DNA of 64,000 nt. Origin: Sindora glabra (lineage: Eukaryota > Streptophyta > Magnoliopsida > Fabales > Fabaceae). Position numbers and translations under genes: made by a program. Below the pieces are notes generated by a model, which was given only the letters and a program-made list of their open reading frames with translations, made no database searches and was not told the DNA's origin. Positions 51,990 to 62,190 of the stretch are shown piece by piece. Each line of letters opens with the position of its first letter. The stretch's first letter is position 1. The DNA lies in NCBI GenBank assembly GCA_020226215.1, contig CM035233.1, positions 35,238,027-35,302,026 on the forward strand, written 5' to 3'.

Positions 51990-54900
51990 TTTTAAGCGCA
52001 TTAAAAATAAGAAAAGTTGAATTTATGACCTCAACAAACAATACAAACACCTTATAGCTAAGAGTCTTTAATTCAAATAATATCAAATGCTACTTGAAGA
52101 CTTTATGCTTTCCCTTCCTTTACATTTAAGATTCAATCTTGTTACAACCTATCCTTGAGCATATGATCAACATAGGAAGTGGCTATGAGCAATTGCCTAC
52201 AAGCCTTAAAAATATGTAATTAATACAATATTTTACATGCAATGATACACCTTTTTCAAGGAGTTGTAAATATCAAAATTTGTCAAAAATCAAATCTAGT
52301 CTTTCATGTAACAATTTGTTAACATAACTATCTAACCTAATTGTCCCAAAGCTTGTCTCATTGCTAAGGTTCTCAAGCAGACCTACTTCTAACTTATATA
52401 GGTGTAACTAAGCATTTAAAGGGAAAGTTCTCAATAAAAAGAAAAGAGGAAGAAAATAAAATGAGTTTGTTTGAAACTTAATGAGTAATCACTTTAACTA
52501 AAAATGGATAAATTAAATTCAAATCAAGAAAATGAAATTATGCGTACTTTAAATAATACGAAACTATTGTCCCTTCTGTAAGGGAGGAGAAGACTCACAC
52601 ACCTCAATAAAAGAATAGGTTTATATTTCATAAATTGAATTTAGCCTTACATATCATTCTTTAAAGATACAAAAAAAAAAGTATGTGCTTACATGTTGAT
52701 AGTAGTAGAAGACTCGCACCTTAATAGGGGAATAGGTCCACATTTCATAAAATGAATTTAACCTTACATGTTAATCTTTAAAGATAAGTGAAGAATATGT
52801 GCTTACATGTTTAATCTAGAAATATAATTAATATTAAAGTAACAATATCAAATTAGAACTTAAGTCCTTATTGTTAGTGTATATGCCCTAAAACCAATCA
52901 TATTGGTGATTGTAATTTTGAATCATGTTATTTTAATGGCAATTCCAATTATTATATTTATATATATTGTCTGCGTAATATATTTAATTATAATAATAAC
53001 CTTAGAATAATTGTATTCTTAAATGTCCCTAGTCATATATCATTGTGGATCAGGTTGCTTTGATATATTAAGACTAGCATGTGTGAAAACTTATATGGGA
53101 TATTAAGTTTACACATGAGTACAAGTTAGAGAACTTGTATACTGGACCGACCCATATTAAGAACACTACATGGATCGTTATATGAGTGTCATAAGTGGTT
53201 CTTAGTGATCATTATTAATATGGTCCTTTGACCTGAGATCACCAAGGTTCCCTATATGTGAGTTTCATATTTTGATACTATTCTATGTCACTAATGGTTA
53301 AGTGAATGCAAGGGTAGATATTGGATATGTCACATATCATGCAGAGGGGTTTGTGTGATCAAGATGGGATTTGTCCCTCCTATATAACAGGAGTAACATC
53401 TATGGGCCCCTTGACTAAGTAAAGTTGAGAAAATGCATGGCCATGCTCAGATGAATTGACATGAGATGTCGATTACATTTGTTTCAGTCAGCTTACTTAG
53501 GAGTCAAGAAACCTTAAGATTGGGCTATACGGGAATGACACGGTCCATGTCTCGTGCTCAATCTAGATGTATAGGACAAAAGGACATAAGTGATGATCAC
53601 GTGTAAAGGTTTAGTCAAATCACCGACTTTCTCATTACTTGGGTAACAATGATGTGTTGCTAGACACCGATCTTTGTTTATGATCATTAATATGATTAAT
53701 GGTCATTGCCAACGTAATGAGAGCCTGTAGGGTCGCACACTTAGAGCTTAGTGAATTTGGAATTAATGGACCAAATTGTTTGGGCTTAATATTTGGGAAT
53801 TAATGTTATAATTATAAGGCTCAATAGTAAGCCTATAATTATACATGGAATAAGGCCCAAATAGGTTAGGTTTTTCTATGCACCTATTTAAATAGGCTTA
53901 TTGGGTAATAATAGGATTACTATTATTCTTCACGCACCCCAAGTAAAAGCATAGAAAAACCCTAGCCACTCTCCTTGACCAAAATCTCTGAAGAGGCATA
54001 GCTAGCACTACGAGGTCTAAGGAGATCAATTCCAACCGGTGTGTGTAGCGGACATTCATCGGTGATTCACGGGTTCGTGTGGATATCACAGAGGTGCAGC
54101 CACATAAACGTTGTACTGGTGATCTGATTTTTTGGTTTCCATTCCGGTTCGTGATTTGGAAGCAGATCAGACTTGGTGTAGCGATCAGAAGAATTTTGCC
54201 GAAAGGTATAAACCCTAATCCCTAATCTATGGCGTTCTAATTTCGCATGGATCCTTGGTGGAAATCGTGCAAAAAGTTTTATTCCGTTGTGCATGTATGA
54301 TGCGCGATTTCCAGCACTTATGTAATTGGTCATATCCTTAGTTACTTATACCAATTATATAAAAATTGCTTATGCAACCAAAAAGAAATTTTAAACATAA
54401 TAATTAAATAAACCTTCTTGTGACTCTTTTCATCTTTATCTATCACAACCTTAATCTTATCCTTTCAAGGTTAGTCTTATTTCCTTATAAATGAGTACAT
54501 AAATCTAGAGTATAAAGCAACAATTTGAATATCGTTGCCCCTAACATCATCCAGTATCATTCATAATAATTTAGATAAATTATAAATAGGTGTCTTAACT
54601 ATACTTCAATCTCATTATCACAATAATATTAACATCCATACAATTACACAAATGGCACAACAAGCATAATAATGTGAACTTAATTTAAATTCATAATTTT
54701 GAAGATCTCAACAACTAATTCTAAACATGCCAATAAATAATATAAAATTAATAATTTTGATGTATTTAAATATAATTATAATTTTAAATATGTTCATATA
54801 TGGAGAAAATGTTCTAAATCAAGTTATTGTTAAAACATAGTATATAAATAAATTTTAATAAAATAAATTTTAAACATTTAGAAATTATAGTAAAGTATCC

Positions 54901-55960
54901 ATATTTTAACTCATATGGGATAATAAGACCAAAAATTGTATGCTCAATTACATAATAATCATAAACATGTTTACCTACTCTTTCACTCCTATTCTTTCAT
55001 ATTAAGATCATTCATCACTGTACCATATGTATTAAGGGGGTCAACAGGGTTAAAATCCTTATAACAAATGAAGTTTTGGAAAAGGGATAGAGTATAATCA
55101 ATTAAAGGGTCCAGAGAGGAAATCAACCTAAGCATAATTAATTATATCATCAATTATGTAAGTCTAGAACATAATCCTTTGGATATAATTGATTATGTAA
55201 GTTTAGATAGTAGCTCAACTAGTACATAATTGACTATATAATAGATCATTTCAAAAAAAAATTTAAATTTTCCAATAAAGATACTGTTCATCTAATAAGT
55301 CTTGCCATGGATCTCACTTATACCCTTAGATATTTTAATCAAACTACAAAATCTCACCATAGTCAAATTAATAACATGATTCATCATAAAAATTCAAATA
55401 TCAAATTGTATAACATAAAATCATTCAAAATTCCTTAAAAGCTTATATTTCCTAGATTGCAAGAAATTTAATGGATTTAATCAAAGTTCAAGTAGAGTGT
55501 TACTCACTATTCTAGGAAAAAGGATTTGAAATGGTGATTAAAACATATTGATCCTCTAAACATAAAATGCAAGAAATTTTAAGTTAAGGCATAACTCACC
55601 CAAACTCTATATAGTAAAAAAAAAAAATTGAATCTTGATAGTGAAGAAAGAAATGGAGGAAATCAAACTATAAAATCCATTAAAAGTTAAAGGTATTATG
55701 ATTACTGACCTTGATGAATAGATGATAATAAGGAGGAATAATTTTCTTCTTAGTTGAAGGTGATAGGGCTTCAAAAAGGAGCAAATAAGGAAATAAAGAA
55801 GGATGAAGGTATTTTTTAAGGAAAAAATAGAGGGCTTGAGAGAGGTAAAATGGGAAAGGAATTACATAACTTTCATTATCTCTTATTTACCCTTAACTAG
55901 TAATTATTATAATTAAAAGTTATTTAGAAATTCTTCTTTCTTGACAATACCCAATTTATA
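51990..55960 (-). repeat. Decayed gypsy-LTR-like sequence, interrupted by solo LTR B
   Basis: The left part (about 52140-52560) repeats the series seen near 43700-44050 and 45940-46250: GAGCATATGATCAACATAGG, then ACCTACTTCTAACTTATATA and AGCATTTAAAGGGAA. The right part (54317 to about 55960) resembles 43500-45730 in layout (CTTATCCT..TTC, CACAAGTA/ATGAGTACATAA, and a final AAATAAGGAAATAAAG-type purine-rich block). The solo LTR at 52872-54316 splits it. No coding remnants recognised. Confidence 0.35.
52872..54316 (+). mobile_element. Solo LTR B, 1445 bp
   Basis: Begins TGTTAGTGTATATGCCCTAA and ends GCGCGATTTCCAGCA, flanked by identical CTTAT (52867-52871 and 54317-54321), a perfect 5-bp target duplication. 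A TATTTAAATAGG element at 53885-53896 followed by AAACCCTAGCC supports plus orientation. No internal retrotransposon sequence is attached, so it is a solo LTR. Short minus-strand open frames at 53898-54333 fall wholly inside it and are not genes. It shares five ordered blocks with solo LTR A. Confidence 0.88.
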
Positions 55961-56065
55961 AAGGAATCCAAGAAATTTAACAAACCTCATTAAAGTTTCT
56001 AACATATTATTCCATACATTTGTAATATTGTAAATTTTAATATTTTGTTATTCTCATCTCTCAAG

Positions 56066-56751
56066 AGTCTATTTAGTTAGATGGAATAGAATGGAAATAA
56101 GAAAAGGAATGGCCAAAAAATTTATTTAATGTACATTATGCAATGAGAATGTCCATTTCATCAAATGATGAAATTTTGATTCTATTGAAAGGGTGATAGA
56201 ATGAATCATTCCATTATTCATTAAATGATATTTTGACACTTATATTCCTGATATTTTTTATATATTCCAACATTATCCTCTGTCCATATATGATAAAAAA
56301 ATTAGTTATTAAATATTTTTCTATTAAAATTTTTAATAATTATATTTTTAATAATAAAATTTAAAATAAGATTTTTGGTATTGTTTACTAAAAAATACTT
56401 AACACACAAGATTAGTAAATTAAAATTTTTATGTTTTTATTATAGAACATTTTTTTTAATTATAACTTTGATGATAAAATTTAAATTGTGATTTATTTTT
56501 ATTATTGATTATATCATATATTTTAATAATGTTAAATTAGTTAATAAGAAATTTATTATTTTTGTAAATAAGGATATTATTGTAATTAACTTATTTCTAC
56601 ATTATTTTGTTATACTAAACATGAAAATGGAATGAAATACTCATTCCATTTTTTACTCTATTAAACGTAATTATGGAATAGTCAATTCATTCAATTCCCT
56701 TTTTCCTTTCCCATTCCTATTCTATTATATCATGTTAAATGCAACATAAAT
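56066..56751 (-). mobile_element. Non-autonomous DNA element, family M1 copy 3
   Basis: About 686 bp, inverted relative to the copies at 5135 and 47225. Left end TCTATTTAGTTAGATGGAAT; right end read inward has TTAACATGATATAATAGAAT. The reverse complement of the interior carries TCTAAATTTTATCATCAAAG and TTAAATTTTATTATTAAAAA as copy 1 does. No coding capacity. Confidence 0.55.
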
Positions 56752-57409
56752 CTTTATAATATATAATAGACCATCAAAATATTAATCAAAATCCTAGCAG
56801 GTGTAATAGATCCTTAGCCTTTATGTGTGTTTATCTAATGGTTTAATCGCTCTTATTATTAACAAGAAAATCCACATTAAATAATTTTTATTATTATGCA
56901 TTTTCTTTTATTTTATTATATAACATTATGCTTCTTTTTCATTACTTATATTCTAATTATTTTCTCAAATTAGTAGTGGGTAGATTGGACTATCTCAAAA
57001 TTTGATGGCAAGTTTAATAGTTCACACTCAATAACAAAATTTAAAATACTGAATTTTCTTATTATATGAATCAACTTATAATTTAATAAAGCATATTTAT
57101 ATTTTAGAGAAAAAAAAAGAAAAAAAATCCTCTTTGCACATGGGAGATAGAGTTTTTTTAACAATAGAAATAATAATAATCTATTTAAAATACGCACATA
57201 CTAGAAAATAGGACATTAGAAAAGGGAAATTCCAAAAATAATAAAGAGTCTACTACATTGCTAGAAAGGAAGAGATATGATGATAATGCCTCACAAATAT
57301 ATTATAATAAAGGAGCATCTACGTTAATGAATATCATGCATATGGCACGATCTTTGATTAGCCAGTTTATAAGGTAGTTGGCAAAAAATTATCACTCTTA
57401 GTTAGTGAT
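56752..57409. other. AT-rich intergenic sequence
   Basis: No gene or clear element recognised; a minus-strand open frame at 56970-57197 has no recognisable content. Confidence 0.35.
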
Positions 57410-57690
57410 ATGTACCTTGAATTTTATGTAAATGATTTGATGACAACCTAATCATATTAAAATAACTAGATTGCCCTTGGAAGGTTAGTCATTTAACTAA
57501 TAAAATATGTGGGAAGACATTACTTAGCCATGTGTTCATATCCTTTTGGTTGTAAATCACCTTCAATTGCTACAAATATAATAGGTATGTCTACAGTCTC
57601 TTCTTAATTTTTAGTTGAACTTTAACTTATGTAAAGCATGTTCATAGTCTCAATGGCCATTACCACTTAGGCCTTTTGAGCAAGTTATTT
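57410..57690 (+). repeat. Direct repeat pair D1, copy 1
   Basis: Shares with 58930-59240 the order TTGATGACAACCTAATCA-type start, GATTGCCC/GAATTGCC, TAGTCATTTAACTA(A/G)TAAAAT and CAGTCTCTTCTTAATTTT. Old and diverged; may be paired fragments of one element type. No coding capacity. Confidence 0.5.
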
Positions 57691-58929
57691 AGACTACGAT
57701 GATAAAAGATTTCCCTCTTTGTCATAGAAAGGATTTCCATTTTAAGCAACCATTTTTTCACTTTTTTTTCAAAATGATAATTTTGCCTATGGACTTAAAG
57801 TCGTTTATTTCTAATCTAACAATCTATATCATTACTTCATATTCCTTAGGATTTCATATTTATCTTAAAATTTTGTTTTGCTTATTTGTAGAAAAATAAT
57901 GTTTTTATCCCTAATTCTAAGGCTTATTGATTTCATGACTATTCTTGAGCCCCTAATTCAATTATGTTATTCATATTACCTTTATTACTAAGTTATCTCT
58001 ATTTTAACTATTTAAGCTAAAATGACAAAAATACTCTTAGCCTAAACAACCATACAAGCATAGAAAGCATACATATTAGATTAACTAACTACTTAGATTA
58101 ATTATCTTAATGTTAATTATCTATTCCTAATAAACAAAAATAATGAGACTAATTTAGGAAAATAAATATTTACTAGTGTGCATAATGTATAAATATATAA
58201 GGTATAACTCCAACTCGAATTGGGAAGAGATTGTTCTTTTCAAAATCTAACCTTAGACCTCCCTCTAGATCTTTAAATCTACCTACATGTTGGAAAGATC
58301 TTGCAACAACTGAAAAAGAAAAGAAAATTAAAGGCCAATTTTATCACGTATTGAGTAAAACTTTATACATAGATGAATTGACTTTGTTAGTAAATTGTGA
58401 TCTATTAAATTAAATATTTTTTCTCAAAAAAAATATAAAAGCTCAATGTAAGTTATTGGGTACTCAATGCATGGATGGATTTGATATATGGAAGAACTTA
58501 CCAAATTAAAATATTAGGAAGAAAACAGTAAAAGCAAATGAGTTAATCCTTCAAGCCAAATCACTTATCTTTACCTTTTACTCATGCAAAGTTTAAGCCA
58601 TAACTTAATTTCTAGGAGTTTCTCTCTTTTGGAGAACCTTAAAAATAAAAATAAGATTGTGAAATACATCATGGAGAAAATTGCATTTTTAGGCTTTGAG
58701 ATGTGATTGGTTGACCAATCTTAATAAGGTTGATCGACCACTGACCAATTGGACTTGAACCATTCAATTAATTAGTTGGGATCTGTGATACTTTCATGGT
58801 GCATAACCCTAACCCAACCAATCCAAGGTTCATTACCCTACTAGCCCTTTCACATTTTAACTAAGTTCAATATGCCTATCTAAAATATTACACAATCTTG
58901 ATTGACTATATGCAAGATAATTGACGATG

Positions 58930-59240
58930 GTTACCTTGGGTCATGTGCAAATGAGTTATTGATAATCTACTCACATTAGAATGATTGAATTGCCTTTAAA
59001 GTCTAGTCATTTAACTAGTAAAATTATGTATAAGTTGGACACTTGGTTGTATCTTATTAATTACAATGCACCTTGGATTACTATAGATATTTCAAATGCA
59101 CTTACAGTCTCTTCTTAATTTTCATTTGTATTCTTTCTCATACATTAACTCAAGAAACGGAGAGGTTTTGGCAACCACCACCATATAAACCTCACATGTT
59201 GGTTCCTCAAACCATTGTGATCTCCTATGCAAAGTTTGAG
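58930..59240 (+). repeat. Direct repeat pair D1, copy 2
   Basis: Partner of 57410-57690, about 1.5 kb away in the same orientation: TAGTCATTTAACTAGTAAAA and CAGTCTCTTCTTAATTTTCA are the best-kept blocks. The 1.2 kb between the copies shows no recognised coding domain. Confidence 0.5.
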
Positions 59241-60569
59241 CATGTATCAATCCTTTTTCTATGCAAAATTGAAATGCATTAACATTTTATAGGGAGTGGA
59301 TATGCTTTAACATTTTAATTAAAACTTTATTTTACCCAAACACATTTTTATTTGTTTGTTCCCTTATGTGACATTTAAGAAAACATAATTAATTTGTAAA
59401 ATTTCATTAATCTCTTTTTAGGTTTGGTTTAATTACATTCATCATCTCTTATTTTTTTAAATTATATATTTTCATCTCTAATCATTTTTTCATAATTATG
59501 AATATATGACAATACTAACTTTTTAACTCAAATCTCTTTTTCAATATCATTTATAATGGCTAAAAAATTATTTTCTTATATTTTTATATATAAATCTATC
59601 TTTTTTAAACAATAATAAGCTAACTATATTTTTATTTTTCAATAAAAAGATATATTTGTATATAAAAATGTAAAAAAATCTTTTGGTTATTAGATATTTA
59701 GAAATAATATTAGAAAAATAAATTATAGTTAAAAAATTAAAATTATTACATTTTATAATGATGGATGCATGATTAGGGATAGAAATTTGTAATTTTAAAA
59801 ATAAAGAGTACTAATATAATTAGACTACATCTCAAACATAGTGAACGTAATTTGCCTTGATTAATTTTGGAACCTCGGTACGATGAGAGGTTACTTCCAC
59901 CCCATTGCACGAAGTAAAATTCTCAATCCCATATTCCTGTCCTTCCCAAATCTGACAACAACGTTGCTGTAAAGATATCTCATATAAACGTGTGGACAGG
60001 AGTATGAAGGGACAAATGGCGTAACAGGGACCATCTAATGAATGGCAATAATTGAGATCAAATAATTGAGATGAGTACTGTCGGACCAATCATATCATAG
60101 TGTAATATAAAGTTGAAATAAAAATATAAAATTTTTATAAAAAATAACATTTTATATTTGATCGGAAGTTTTTAACTTATATTAAAATTTTCATTTTAAA
60201 TAAATATAATATCACTGGTAAAAATATAAAAAGAGACATTTTGAGTAGAAGATTTTTTGTTTAGGTTAAATATGATATTTTATAAAAGTTTTACTTTTAT
60301 TTATATGAACTTAAATTTAATTTAGCATTGATGTAAATGAATTTTACATTATTATATATTTGCATATTAGTATATCAACTTAAATTTATTAAATTTTGTT
60401 TATTAATGTTAAAATTTGTAATTATTATTCATTTTTTAATCACGGGCTTCCTTTTCATTTATTAACAGTCTAAACACAAATCAAATTTAAACCCTACTTA
60501 AACTTTGCATTCGATTTTCAGATTTTTATGTATATATTTAATAATTTTTACTCTTTTAAAATTAAAATC
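59241..60569. other. AT-rich intergenic sequence with an unexplained island
   Basis: At 59832-60089 the GC content rises and the minus strand is open for 85 codons, including LQQRCCQIWEGQEYGIENF. The protein is not recognised, and neither splice sites nor a partner exon were found. Could be a decayed exon, an element-borne fragment or chance. Confidence 0.25.
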
Positions 60570-60589
60570 AGAGAGAGAGAGAGAGAGAG
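60570..60589. repeat. (GA)n microsatellite
   Basis: About ten GA units at the left edge of a purine-rich stretch (60570-60690). Confidence 0.9.
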
Positions 60590-61135
60590 TAAGCGAAACA
60601 GAAGATAACAGGGATATGCATATATGATAGGAGAAAGGTGCATCAGAGAAAGGATTCACGGAACTACAGAGAGGATACACAAATAGACGCACGTTAGGCT
60701 GAAGTAGACTGAAAAAGATGTCCCCAGAACAATTAATCCTCTTTCTGCCTCGGTATTTTTATGTCGGTATATTCATATTTGTTTTAAAATTAATAATGTT
60801 TATTTATATTTATTTTTGTGAAAAAAAATCCGATGTCTGGTATAATATCCATTTCAAAATTTGTAGTTGTTATTTATATTTAACTTTTTGAAAAAAAAAA
60901 TACATATCTGATGTAAGAAAATAATTACTAATAACGGGTACTCTAGGCGGTGCAGGGGTCAAATATTATCTGTGCGATTTTTTTAATAACATCATAGACC
61001 AGAACTCAATTTTATAAATATATGACGTGACTTGTCGTTCCTACTTTTAAAAAAAGTACTATAATTGATAATTGTTATTTGGAAGAGAGAGAGATATAAC
61101 TAACTTCAGAAATACAGATAACGAGGTGAATTCTA

Positions 61136-61285
61136 AGGTGTCCTAGGGGTTTGGTACCCGAGGTGGTGTAGCAAAATACAGGTCATTGGATGAGATTATT
61201 AAGTCAATGTTAAGATTTTTGTAATCTCATCCAATGGCTTGTATTTTGCCACACCACCCCGGGTACCAAACCCCTAGGGGCACCA
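61136..61285. mobile_element. 150-bp foldback MITE
   Basis: The two halves are near-perfect inverted repeats of about 62 bp: CCTAGGGGTTTGGTACCCGA and GGTGGTGTAGCAAAATACA on the left match the reverse complement of GTATTTTGCCACACCACCCC and GGGTACCAAACCCCTAGGGG on the right, with only about six differences and a ~27-bp loop. Flanked by TA on both sides (61134-61135 and 61286-61287), suggesting a Tc1/mariner-type insertion. Much GC-richer than its surroundings; RNA from it would form a long hairpin. Confidence 0.8.
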
Positions 61286-61367
61286 TAGCAAGCACCAGAT
61301 AACGATCTAAAAATTAATGTGTTATTTTCAAATTCCACTTCGTGTAAGTCTGTCATATCTTTATTTT

Positions 61368-62190
61368 GGACATGTTTGGTAAACAGCTTTTTCATTAGCT
61401 GTTAGCTGGTTTGACCAAAATCAGCTGGTTGACTTGCCAATAAGCTGATTTTGGTGTTTGGTAATCAGCTTATTGAATCAGCTGATTGGTCCCAAAAAGC
61501 TAAAAACGAAAAAGTTAAGAAAATGAGCTTTTTCAATTAGTTTATCTGAAAAATGACCAAATTACCCTAAATAAATTTTCATATTTTTCATTTTGTCCTT
61601 TTTAAAAATTCTTAAAAAATTTAATAATTATAAAAAGTAGATTTATTTAATTTTAAAAAATATTTAATATATAATAATATATTATTTATAATATATCTAA
61701 TAAATTAATAATAAATTATAATAATTTTAAAAGTTATTTAATAGAATAAATATATAATATTACTTATAAAAACTATTTAATTTTAAAAATATCCAATAAT
61801 TTAATAATAAATTATAATAATTTTGAAAATTATTTAATAGAATAAATATATAATATTATTTATAAAAATTATTTAATTTAAAAAATATTTAATAATTTAA
61901 TAATAAATTATAATAATATATTATTTATAAAAAATTTAATATATTGACTAATATATAAAATTTAAAAATATTAAAATAAAAATACTCAAATAATTCATAA
62001 AATATATTCATACCCTTATATGTCATTTTACATACAAACAGCTAATATAAATAGCTAATTTTACCAAACACTCTTATTCAAACAGCTAATATAATCAGCT
62101 AGTCAAATCAGCTAATACAATCAGCTATCAGCTAACAGCTAATCAAACCAGCTAACAGCTACAGCTATCAGCTGTTTCCCAAACAAGGCC
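61368..62190. mobile_element. 823-bp non-autonomous hAT-like element
   Basis: Inverted ends GGACATGTTTGGTAAACAGCT and, read inward from the right, GGCCTTGTTTGGGAAACAGC. The 8-bp flanks TTTATTTT (61360-61367) and TTTATATT (62191-62198) match at 7 of 8 positions, as expected for hAT. Both subterminal regions are packed with AGCTG/CAGCT units (many within 62040-62175 and 61372-61500), candidate transposase-binding sites. The middle is an AT-rich tandem of ~100-bp units (61708-61808, 61809-61909, partial third). No transposase. Confidence 0.75.

Noticed and set aside
53898..54333. Two minus-strand open frames
   Set aside because: They lie inside the R-U5-like part of solo LTR B, opposite its orientation.
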